From the NCBI GenBank assembly GCA_001799225.1, contig MGTA01000078.1, positions 7,671 through 14,246 on the forward strand: 6,576 nucleotides of DNA, written 5' to 3'. The stretch is from Deltaproteobacteria bacterium RIFOXYD12_FULL_50_9. GTDB taxonomy: Bacteria; Desulfobacterota; Desulfobulbia; Desulfobulbales; CALZHT01. The translations under genes were made by a program, and so were the position numbers. This document shows, one piece after another, positions 1-6,001 of this stretch. The notes beneath the pieces were generated by a model. The model was not told where the DNA came from. It searched no databases and saw only the letters and a program-made list of their open reading frames with translations. Within the stretch, counting starts at the first letter, position 1, and each line of letters starts with the position of its first letter.

Positions 1-196
1 GTCGGAAGGCTTCCTTGTTTTCACCTTCCCGGGTGTTGTAGACCGGGATGACTGCAAGATCAGTCTCTTGGCGGAGAAATGCTTCAATGACTTCGGTAAT
101 CCGGGTAAAAAGTTTGATATGGGCGTCCGCTTGATGACGACGGGCTGCCTGCCAGGCATGGGAGCCTTTTGGCCCCAGGGTCGCGATGGAAATCAT
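1..196 (-). CDS. Prephenate dehydratase-like domain protein (partial, C-terminus off left edge)
   Basis: Only the first 65 codons are present; the rest lies beyond base 1. The reading begins MISIATLGPKGSHAWQAARR. The LGPKGS segment near residues 7-12, followed by an alanine-rich helix, an F..I..V..AF stretch (30-40) and D-LAVIPV-NT-EG (46-58), is the N-terminal half of the prephenate dehydratase fold. In that family the enzyme decarboxylates and dehydrates prephenate to phenylpyruvate in phenylalanine synthesis; related proteins such as BacA only decarboxylate prephenate. The usual PIEN(S/T)..G motif reads PVYNTREG here (51-58), so the conserved Glu is replaced by Tyr53, and the catalytic specificity is uncertain. 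The ATG at 194-196 was chosen because the protein then starts directly with the first beta strand. An AGGAGA sits 12 bases upstream, rather far, and the frame stays open upstream without another ATG, GTG or TTG. It is codirectional with the sensor kinase, 113 bases downstream of it. Family membership is likely; exact function is not established. Confidence 0.75.
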   Translation of the reverse strand, partial: MISIATLGPKGSHAWQAARRHQADAHIKLFTRITEVIEAFLRQETDLAVIPVYNTREGENKEAFR

Positions 197-251
197 AGAG
201 AGGATGGGTCTCCTGTGCTGAGTAGCTGGTGAAAGTAATTTGATTAACGTC

Positions 252-281
252 TATTTAGTGTGTTTTAGGGGGTCTGGTCAA
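252..281 (-). promoter_or_regulatory. Weak sigma70-like promoter candidate for the prephenate dehydratase-like gene
   Basis: On the minus strand TTGACC (281-276, five of six matches to the -35 consensus) is followed after 18 bases by TAAATA (257-252, three of six matches to -10). It would start transcription near base 245, about 50 bases ahead of the ATG at 196. No terminator is visible between the kinase stop codon and this gene, so read-through from the kinase is an equally good explanation. Confidence 0.25.
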
Positions 282-309
282 CAGCTTTTCTGGTAATACC
301 ACAATCTAA

Positions 310-2751
310 CTATAAGGGTTTCAGTCTTTTTCGGGCGTTGTCGAGAACTTTTCTTACCGTTAATGCCAGATCCTGTTTGAGAATTGGCTTGAGGATGTAC
401 TCCAGGATCCCGATTCTTTTTGCAGACTCTTCATTCAAGGTCTCGCTGTAGCCGGTACAGAGAATAATCGGCATATCAGGACGGATACGCAGTACCTCTT
501 TGGCCAGATCGCCGCCGGTCAGACCTGGCATGGCCTGGTCTGTTATAATGAGATCAAAAGCCTGCTGATTTGTTTTGAAGGTTTTGAGCGCCTCGATGCT
601 TTTATTGCTAGTAGTTACCTGATAGCCCAGCTTATTCAGAATTTTCTCGATAAGATGGGTGATGGTAGGTTCATCATCAATCACCAGTATCTTTTCGTTC
701 CCACCCCGGATCTCTTGACTAGTGTTACTGGCAGGATCCTCAGCTATTTCAACAATCGGGATAAAAATACTGAAGACAGAGCCATGATTGCGTTCGCTTT
801 CAACCCGGATTGCGCCGTTATAACTTTTAATGATGCCGTGGACTACCGATAGTCCAAGGCCGGTGCCTTTGCCAACCGGTTTGGTCGTGAAATAGGGGTC
901 GAATATTCGTTTAATGGTCTCCTGATTCAGACCATGACCATTGTCTACCACCTGAAGCCGGGCATATCTGCCTGGTTTGATCTCGGCGAGAGAATACGTA
1001 TCATCCTCTGTCAGGGTGACATCTTCGAGCCTTATTTCAAGAGTGCCGCCTTTTTCTTCCATGGCATGGACGGCGTTGGTGCAAAGATTCATCAGAATCT
1101 GATGGATCTGCACCGGGTCGGCAAGTACGGAACCCGACTCCTGATAGATCGCCTGTTTAATAACGATATTTGCCGGGATCGAGGCCCTGAGCAGTTTAAT
1201 AGCCTCTTTGAGGATGGGAGCCATCAGCATGGGAATACGGTTTTGTTCAACCTGGCGACTGAACGCCAGAATATGTTTAATGAGATCACGGGCTCGTTTA
1301 CTGGCGACAATTACTTGTTCCATATCCTCATGAACAACCGAATCAGTTGAAATTTCATCCTGAGCCATTTCGGCATAACCCAGGATGGCAGTCAGGATAT
1401 TGTTGAAGTCATGAGCGATGCCGCCGGCCAAAGTGCCGATCGCTTCCATCTTTTGGGCCTGTCTGAGTTGATTCTGCAGAGCCTCTCTCTCCTGTTCAGC
1501 CGCCTTTCGTTCAGTTATGTCGGTGCCGGCAAAAAGCAGACCGGTCACCTTGCCGGAATCGTCATGAATCAGGGCATTACGGAAAAGCAGGAGTCTTTTA
1601 TTGCCGGTGGCAGTAACAATCTGATTTTCGTAAATCTTGAACGATTCAAAATGGCCGGTCATAATGTTATCAAAGAACCTCTCGGCCTCATCACTTAGTT
1701 CGGCGGGAACGCAGGTCTTGAACCAGTTCCTGCCGAGTAACTCGTTCTCATCGTACTCCAGAATAGAGGCGCCGAATTGGTTGATCAGGGTAATTGTCCC
1801 TTGCGAGTTGAGGGCGACCATCATCGTGCCCATAATGTCGAGATATTGTTGATTACGGTCGCGTTCGTGCCGCAGAAGTTCAGTTGCCAGTTTATGCTCG
1901 ATAATATTGCCGACCACTCCGGCTGCGGCCAGCAGGGTCTCTTCAATTATCGGCTCTCGTTTCTGACCCTCTTTGAGATAAAGGGTAAATACGCCGAGCA
2001 TCTCATGGTTCTGCGAAAAGATCGGCACACAGTAATGACCATGGTTGCACATGCCGTCATACTGGATATGATGCCGGTTATCAACGTTTTCGGCATAAAC
2101 GACCTGGCCTGATTTAGCGGCCAGACCGCAGAGGCAGGTGCCATAGGGAACTCGGGCGCAGTGGTTGAGCAGGGCAGGGGCCAGGTCCCGTTGGCAGATC
2201 ATCAACAAGTGGTCGCTGCCTGGATCCTTAAGAAAAACAGCCCCTTTAGGTTGTAGTTCGAACCAGGGAAATGAACTGATGAGATTGAGAAAGCGTTCGA
2301 GACTGTCATTTAAAGGGAGATTTTCAAGGGAGAGAAATAGAAGTTTGTTAAAAATAGCCTGGGTCAGCAAGGATCTTTCAAGTTCATTTTCACGTTCTCG
2401 TAGACTTTGTTCATGGTTATGACTGAGATTGATCTCTTTGATCAGATCCGAGCTTCGTTCATTTACTATCTGTTCAAGATTCAGGCTCAGAGTCGTTAGT
2501 TCGTTTTGGGCTGTTTCCGCTACGTGGGTTCTGACTTGCAAAGGCTTGTAGAGCAGGTAGTAGAGAGGAAGAAGAAGTAATATAACATGGAGACCGGAAT
2601 CAAGTAAGACGGTTTCAATGAATGTCATGCCCATAATGAGTTTGAGCAGGAGGGTTACCACTATTTCGACCAGTAATAGTGCTCCGAAAAGTGCCGTAAT
2701 AAGGTGCCGTGGCGACAGAGATGCGATGCGTTGTGTGGCTCGACGATTCAA
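310..2751 (-). CDS. Membrane-anchored hybrid sensor histidine kinase (TM2-GAF-PAS-HisKA-HATPase-REC)
   Basis: This 813-residue protein is a hybrid two-component kinase in the inner membrane. Two hydrophobic segments (about 17-39 and 47-68) form a hairpin with almost no periplasmic loop, so sensing is probably cytoplasmic or within the membrane. A predicted coiled coil (76-130) leads to a GAF domain (about 145-290) rich in Cys and His, then a PAS/PAC domain (about 300-417, ending GTDITERK). The HisKA helix carries GGIAHDFNN with phospho-acceptor His447. The ATPase domain shows the N box (Asn555/Asn559), DNGHG (603-607), FDPYFTTK (617-624) and GKGTGLGL (627-634). The C-terminal receiver (about 686-800) has Asp692/693, phospho-acceptor Asp738, Thr766 and Lys788, so every key residue is intact. 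The start is TTG, six bases after GGAA (2761-2758); the first internal ATGs (Met40, Met42) would delete the first TM segment. It sits alone after a strong terminator with no response regulator or phosphotransfer gene beside it, so the signal and the output are unknown. Confidence 0.93.
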   Translation of the reverse strand: MNRRATQRIASLSPRHLITALFGALLLVEIVVTLLLKLIMGMTFIETVLLDSGLHVILLLLPLYYLLYKPLQVRTHVAETAQNELTTLSLNLEQIVNERSSDLIKEINLSHNHEQSLRERENELERSLLTQAIFNKLLFLSLENLPLNDSLERFLNLISSFPWFELQPKGAVFLKDPGSDHLLMICQRDLAPALLNHCARVPYGTCLCGLAAKSGQVVYAENVDNRHHIQYDGMCNHGHYCVPIFSQNHEMLGVFTLYLKEGQKREPIIEETLLAAAGVVGNIIEHKLATELLRHERDRNQQYLDIMGTMMVALNSQGTITLINQFGASILEYDENELLGRNWFKTCVPAELSDEAERFFDNIMTGHFESFKIYENQIVTATGNKRLLLFRNALIHDDSGKVTGLLFAGTDITERKAAEQEREALQNQLRQAQKMEAIGTLAGGIAHDFNNILTAILGYAEMAQDEISTDSVVHEDMEQVIVASKRARDLIKHILAFSRQVEQNRIPMLMAPILKEAIKLLRASIPANIVIKQAIYQESGSVLADPVQIHQILMNLCTNAVHAMEEKGGTLEIRLEDVTLTEDDTYSLAEIKPGRYARLQVVDNGHGLNQETIKRIFDPYFTTKPVGKGTGLGLSVVHGIIKSYNGAIRVESERNHGSVFSIFIPIVEIAEDPASNTSQEIRGGNEKILVIDDEPTITHLIEKILNKLGYQVTTSNKSIEALKTFKTNQQAFDLIITDQAMPGLTGGDLAKEVLRIRPDMPIILCTGYSETLNEESAKRIGILEYILKPILKQDLALTVRKVLDNARKRLKPL

Positions 2752-2803
2752 TAGAAATTCCAGAATGCTGCCATGAAATTAATGAGATATGTTGCTGGGC
2801 ACC

Positions 2804-2819
2804 TATGATTGAAGTCATA
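2804..2819. repeat. Short inverted repeat upstream of the sensor kinase
   Basis: TATGA, six bases, then TCATA forms a 5-bp inverted repeat about 53 bases upstream of the kinase TTG start. It lies in the only space, between the chemoreceptor terminator and the kinase, where a kinase promoter could be. It could be a small operator half-site pair, but 5-bp arms in AT-rich DNA also arise by chance. No clear -35/-10 pair is visible in the same stretch. Confidence 0.2.
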
Positions 2820-2840
2820 ATACGGCTTCGTGGTGTAACC

Positions 2841-2879
2841 ACAAAAAATAACCGGACAGGAGGGCAATCTCCTGTCCGG
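2841..2879 (-). terminator. Rho-independent terminator of the cheW-chemoreceptor operon
   Basis: Read on the minus strand, CCGGACAGGAG (2879-2869), a six-base loop and CTCCTGTCCGG (2862-2852) make a perfect 11-bp GC-rich stem, followed directly by a T-rich tail, TTATTTTTTGT (2851-2841). It begins 19 bases after the chemoreceptor stop codon and points the same way. This marks the operon end and implies that the kinase further left needs its own promoter. Confidence 0.93.
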
Positions 2880-2898
2880 CCAGTCGGCTATTGTAGAT

Positions 2899-4593
2899 TT
2901 AGAAATCAGCAAAGCTCCCTTTGTCGTCATCATCAAAAGGGATGACATCCTCTGGTCGTTGTTTAGCGGCTTGCATCAAAGAAGTTGCTGGAGCCGGCCT
3001 GGGATTGGTAAGTTTTTTGGCCGGGGTTTTAGGAGTAACAGATCTGGCCGAACTCGTCTTTTTAGGGGCGGCCAGGGGTATTGGACTTTTAGCTCGAATC
3101 GGATTTTTAACTGCCGGCGCGGTTCGTCTGGGTAGAGATGAACCGACTGCAGGGCCGGCGTCGGCCTGACCGCCGACCAGCCTGGCCATGACAAGGGCTG
3201 ACTCCCGCATCTGTTCAGCTTGGGCGTTCAGTTCCTCGGAGGCGCTTGCCGACTCCTCAGCATGGGCACTGTTCTGTTGGACTGAAGAATCAATCCGGGT
3301 AAGAGCCTGGTTGATCTGGGCAATCCCTTGGGACTGCTCCTGGGAAGCGACACTGATCTCGGCGACCAGACTTGCCACCTTGCCCGTACTTTCCGAGACC
3401 TGAGTGAAGGCATGATCTGTCTTGGTGACGAGATCAGAGCCTTCGCGCACTCTCTGGACTGTGCCTTCAATCAAGCCGGCCGTGTTTTTGGCTGCCTCGG
3501 CGGCCCGCATCGCCAGATTTCGCACCTCGTCGGCCACCACGGCAAAGCCGGCGCCGGCCTCGCCGGACCGGGCTGCCTCGACTGCAGCGTTCAAGGCCAG
3601 AAGATTGGTCTGGAAGGCAATCTCGTCAATAGTTTTGACGATTTTTGAGGTCTCTTCGCTGGCTTTGCTTATTTTACCCATCGAGTCGGTAAGCTGGCTC
3701 ATGGAGTCAGTTGCCTGGCTGATGATCTGGTTGGTCTCCCGCATGAGAGAATCAACCTGATGTGAGTTGTCGGCATTTTGTTTGGTCATGGATGACATCT
3801 CTTCCATTGAGGAGGAGGCCTCCTCAAGAAAAGCGGCAAGGCCTGTGGTGTTGTCGGCCAGCGAAGTGCTGCCGGCCGCAACCTGTGATGAGGCAGCCGC
3901 AACCTGGGCAGCGCCGTCGGTAATCTCCCTGACTGTGATGGTCAGCTTCCGGTTGATACTTCTGGTGATAAAAAATGCCAGAACAGATCCGGACAGCAAG
4001 GTAATAATCCCGAAAATTTTGGCAATAGTTTCAGCAGTGCTGCTGGTCGACGAGGAGGCTTCCAACACCTTGTTAGTCTCATTCGTATTTGTGTTCACAA
4101 AGGCTAATAATTCGGTATCGAATTTTCTATAAGTTTCTTCCAGGTGATCAGCAGCCCGCTCAATTGCTGATTGATCACTTGATCGGGCTGCGCTGATCAG
4201 CTCTTCTGCTGCCTTGCTAAAGGTGTCATGAGCCATAGCGGTCTGATCAATCAGTTTTTCCCAGCCGCCACTGACCAGTTCCGGGTCAGTGGCGATGATG
4301 GCTTTAAATTTGTTGAAAAGTTGATCGATTTCATTTTCTAGGCTTTTTTGCTCCTGGCTGTACCTCTCCTCCTTATGCATGGCATAGAGTAGGGCTGCGG
4401 AATTTTGTTTATTGGAGAGGTTCAATAGTTGCCCGACTCCGACCGAAAGCGGTACATGGACTTTTTTAAGATCTGCACTCCCTTTGACCACCTTGCCGGA
4501 GCTGATAACTAAAACCGCAGCCAGGACAAAGGTAAGTAAGATGATAATAGTAAAGCCGCCGATAATTCGTTGCCCGATGGTAAGATCTTTCAT
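2899..4593 (-). CDS. Methyl-accepting chemotaxis protein (transmembrane chemoreceptor)
   Basis: This 564-residue inner-membrane chemoreceptor would control a CheA kinase through CheW. TM1 spans about 11-31 and TM2 about 193-210. Between them lies a roughly 160-residue, mostly helical periplasmic region of four-helix-bundle type, the likely ligand-binding domain; the ligand cannot be read from it. After TM2 the chain enters the signalling coiled coil within about 20 residues, and I do not see a clear separate HAMP domain. The hairpin tip, the most conserved part of all receptors, is present at 324-361 (EIAFQTNLLALNAAVEAAR, then FAVVADEVRNLA). Likely methylation helices lie around 256-270 (LEEASSSMEEMSS) and 441-460 (EESASASEELNAQAE). 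A long Pro/Ala/Lys-rich linker (about 480-540) ends in an acidic terminus, PEDVIPFDDDD...FADF. The ATG at 4593 has GAGGA about six bases upstream. It follows cheW by 44 bases and precedes a strong terminator, so the two form an operon. No frameshift or missing core motif is seen. Confidence 0.95.
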   Translation of the reverse strand: MKDLTIGQRIIGGFTIIILLTFVLAAVLVISSGKVVKGSADLKKVHVPLSVGVGQLLNLSNKQNSAALLYAMHKEERYSQEQKSLENEIDQLFNKFKAIIATDPELVSGGWEKLIDQTAMAHDTFSKAAEELISAARSSDQSAIERAADHLEETYRKFDTELLAFVNTNTNETNKVLEASSSTSSTAETIAKIFGIITLLSGSVLAFFITRSINRKLTITVREITDGAAQVAAASSQVAAGSTSLADNTTGLAAFLEEASSSMEEMSSMTKQNADNSHQVDSLMRETNQIISQATDSMSQLTDSMGKISKASEETSKIVKTIDEIAFQTNLLALNAAVEAARSGEAGAGFAVVADEVRNLAMRAAEAAKNTAGLIEGTVQRVREGSDLVTKTDHAFTQVSESTGKVASLVAEISVASQEQSQGIAQINQALTRIDSSVQQNSAHAEESASASEELNAQAEQMRESALVMARLVGGQADAGPAVGSSLPRRTAPAVKNPIRAKSPIPLAAPKKTSSARSVTPKTPAKKLTNPRPAPATSLMQAAKQRPEDVIPFDDDDKGSFADF

Positions 4594-4637
4594 GGTTTTC
4601 CTCGTAATATCTAAAAACTGTAATGATGTTTTGCTGA

Positions 4638-5159
4638 TCAGGCGGTTTCGGTAAGAGCGAACATCTCCTCGGCCGTTAAAACCCTGTCGATATCAAGCAG
4701 AATTATGACCTTACCCTGTTGTTTGGCCATGCCCAGAACGTTTGAATTTTGGTTTGATACCCCGAAATCGGGTGGCGGTTCAATCTCTTTTTCGGTCAGA
4801 TGCCTGACCTCGGACACCTCATCTACTACAATACCGATAACCGCAGCAGCTCCACCATGGTCTTTGGTCTCGACAACGATGATGCAGGTCCGGGTGTCAT
4901 ACTCCTTTTCCGCCATCGAGAACTTGTCGCGCAGATCTATAATGGGAATTACCTTGCCACGTAGATTGACCACGCCTTTGGCATAATGGGGCATATTGGG
5001 TACCTGGGTGATCTCCATGATCCCGATGATCTCTTTAACTTTGAGAATACCTACGCCATACTCCTCTTTACCAAGATGAAAGGTGAGGTACTTGCCGGCG
5101 CGTTTGATTTCTGTATTCTTGCCAGTGCTGTCAGAGGCGATTGTTGCGGAATTGGTCAT
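4638..5159 (-). CDS. cheW: Chemotaxis coupling protein CheW
   Basis: CheW is a cytoplasmic adaptor of two SH3-like subdomains that links chemoreceptor tips to the CheA kinase in receptor arrays. The 173-residue product matches the usual length. After a short polar N-terminus (1-20) the domain starts at KYLTFHLGKEEYGVGILKVKE (about 23-43). It carries the family signature GVVNLRGKVIPIIDLR (62-77); Arg67 aligns with the receptor/CheA-contacting Arg of the enteric protein. A further core stretch, IGIVVDEVSEV (108-118), and the C-terminal GKVIILLDIDRVL (149-161) complete it. The ATG at 5159 is preceded by a perfect AGGAGG (5172-5167) at seven bases, which fixes the start. It is first in the operon with the chemoreceptor downstream, suggesting the two proteins are made together, perhaps as a dedicated pair. 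No cheA, cheY, cheR or cheB is in the window, so those partners must be encoded elsewhere. Confidence 0.97.
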   Translation of the reverse strand: MTNSATIASDSTGKNTEIKRAGKYLTFHLGKEEYGVGILKVKEIIGIMEITQVPNMPHYAKGVVNLRGKVIPIIDLRDKFSMAEKEYDTRTCIIVVETKDHGGAAAVIGIVVDEVSEVRHLTEKEIEPPPDFGVSNQNSNVLGMAKQQGKVIILLDIDRVLTAEEMFALTETA

Positions 5160-5228
5160 GATACACCCTCCTGGAATTTGATCGAGTTGGCTTACAGCCT
5201 GGAATAGTCCATTTTAGACAAAGATAGT

Positions 5229-5259
5229 GTTATAAAGAAAAATGGGATAAGAGTTGTAA
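5229..5259 (-). promoter_or_regulatory. Candidate promoter for the cheW-chemoreceptor operon
   Basis: On the minus strand a good -10, TATAAC (5234-5229, five of six matches), lies 19 bases after TTACAA (5259-5254, a weak -35). Transcription would begin near 5222 and give a leader of about 60 bases ending in the AGGAGG of cheW. The spacing is long and the -35 poor, so the location is tentative. The remainder of the gap 5160-5416 is AT-rich and holds only short inverted repeats; I see no small gene in it. Confidence 0.3.
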
Positions 5260-5368
5260 TATTAAGATACGGTATATGACGGAACGTTGATTGCGTATTC
5301 AGCATTTTGGGCAGTCTCTATGAGTAAAATAATTGTTAATACAAGCACTTATATAACTTATATTAGAT

Positions 5369-5385
5369 GATTACTAATCGGTAAT
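5369..5385. repeat. Nested short inverted repeats in the cheW / SH3b intergenic gap
   Basis: GATTA-C-TAATC (5369-5379) is a perfect palindrome with a one-base centre. It overlaps a second inverted repeat, ATTAC, six bases, GTAAT (5370-5385). They lie about 210 bases upstream of cheW and about 30 bases after the SH3b stop codon. A fully self-complementary GGGTTAACCC (5401-5410) lies between them and that stop codon. They could be operator sites or a weak transcription end for the SH3b gene, but there is no GC-rich stem with a T-run, and the function is not established. Confidence 0.3.
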
Positions 5386-5416
5386 GCAAGAGAAAATATA
5401 GGGTTAACCCGAATTA

Positions 5417-5902
5417 TCAATGATTACCCGGCCAGATAAGATCTTTATGTATCCAGCCGGTGGTTGGACCGTCTTCAACTTGGACTTTGAACCACTCGCC
5501 TTCCCGGGTAAGCGGTTCAAAAACCACACCGTATTTGACAAGGGCGATCTCTTCATAGTTTATCCCGGGTCCAATACGGAGATTGCCATTTTTTGCCTTA
5601 ACAATCAAGGTCTTGGTACGGGCTAAAAATTGGTTGGAAATCCAGCCGGTGGCTCCTTCAAAATCTACGATTTTAGACCAGGTTTTCTGCTTTTTTACTA
5701 TTTCAAGCGGGAATCCTTTAAAGACCTCCCAAAGGGCTTCCGCTTTGATATCCGGACCGGAACGGATGATGGCACCATCCTTGTTTACACTGCCGTAATC
5801 AGCGGCCACGGCTGAAGTCGTATGCACCTGACAGCAAAACAGGAATAAAACAGGAAAGATAATTGCGCCGATATTTTTGACAGTATAATTTTGTTTCTTC
5901 AT
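5417..5902 (-). CDS. Secreted protein with two bacterial SH3 (SH3b) domains
   Basis: This 161-residue protein is exported and probably periplasmic. The N-terminus has lysines, a hydrophobic core (about 10-24) and a signal-peptidase-I-like end, SAVAA before Asp35. The mature part is two SH3b-like repeats, about 36-94 and 97-157. Each has the variable-SH3 pattern of an early (N/I)(L/I)R.GP segment (45-50 and 107-112), a central W-K/KV strand (W75 and W137) and a closing GWI motif (86-88 and 149-151). SH3b domains often bind peptidoglycan or peptide ligands, and proteins made only of them are usually of unknown function; no catalytic domain is present. The ATG at 5902 has AAGGA upstream and its own candidate promoter, and no strong terminator is visible after the stop. 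It lies 257 bases upstream of cheW in the same direction, too far to call it part of that operon. The fold and export are well supported; the role is unknown. Confidence 0.88.
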   Translation of the reverse strand: MKKQNYTVKNIGAIIFPVLFLFCCQVHTTSAVAADYGSVNKDGAIIRSGPDIKAEALWEVFKGFPLEIVKKQKTWSKIVDFEGATGWISNQFLARTKTLIVKAKNGNLRIGPGINYEEIALVKYGVVFEPLTREGEWFKVQVEDGPTTGWIHKDLIWPGNH

Positions 5903-5925
5903 GGTATACTTTCCTTTCGAATGGA

Positions 5926-5954
5926 TTGCCAGGATGATGTAATGTAATTATATC
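5926..5954 (+). promoter_or_regulatory. Sigma70-like promoter for the GAF-domain gene
   Basis: TTGCCA (5926-5931, five of six matches to the -35 consensus), an ideal 17-bp spacer and TATATC (5949-5954, four of six matches to -10) form a good promoter on the plus strand. Transcription would start near 5961, giving a leader of about 100 bases that contains the 9-bp repeat array and palindrome before the GAF gene at 6062. Its -10 overlaps the -10 of the opposite promoter. Confidence 0.5.
5947..5952 (-). promoter_or_regulatory. Consensus -10 element of the SH3b gene promoter
   Basis: The minus strand reads a perfect TATAAT (5952-5947), which would start transcription near 5940, about 38 bases before the SH3b ATG. 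No good -35 hexamer stands 16-18 bases upstream (GATTCA at 17), so this promoter may depend on an activator. It overlaps the rightward promoter, so the two should compete for polymerase. Confidence 0.4.
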
Positions 5955-5972
5955 TCAGAACAGCTTATCTGA
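5955..5972. repeat. Inverted repeat TCAGA-N8-TCTGA next to the divergent promoters
   Basis: TCAGA (5955-5959) and TCTGA (5968-5972) form an inverted repeat across the expected start of the rightward transcript. The same two pentamers form the outer ends of the perfect palindrome at 6017-6039. This could mean that one regulator recognises both sites, but 5-bp arms are short, so the link is inference. Confidence 0.3.
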
Positions 5973-6001
5973 ATCCATGCTTCTGTCAATCATGTTTTTT
6001 T

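Noticed and set aside
291..301. TGGTAATACCA palindrome after the kinase stop codon as a terminator
   Set aside because: The 5-bp stem is AT-rich with a one-base centre and is followed on the minus strand by AGAAAAGC rather than a T-run.
655..2422. Several plus-strand open frames of 65-138 codons opposite the sensor kinase
   Set aside because: They lie inside a gene with intact domain motifs on the other strand, have no recognisable domains, and look like antisense shadows of its codon pattern.
2762..2777. Sigma54 promoter (TGGCAGCATTCTGGA) before the kinase
   Set aside because: The -12 element does not match TTGC at the required spacing, and the site would overlap the ribosome binding region.
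2748..2948. Minus-strand open frame of 66 codons bridging the chemoreceptor end and the kinase start
   Set aside because: It runs through the strong terminator hairpin, overlaps both neighbours out of frame, and has no domain signature.
2921..4132. Plus-strand open frames of 71-121 codons opposite the chemoreceptor
   Set aside because: They are low-complexity Ala/Ser-rich translations that mirror the repetitive coiled-coil coding sequence; the minus-strand product is an unmistakable chemoreceptor.
5372..5401. Sigma28 flagellar-type promoter for cheW (ACCGATTA resembling GCCGATAA)
   Set aside because: The -10-like match lacks a TAAA element at the required distance upstream and lies more than 200 bases from cheW.
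5829..5843. Lipoprotein signal (Cys23/Cys24) in the SH3b protein
   Set aside because: The residues before both cysteines (FLF and LFC) do not fit a lipobox, whereas SAVAA before Asp35 fits ordinary signal peptidase I.
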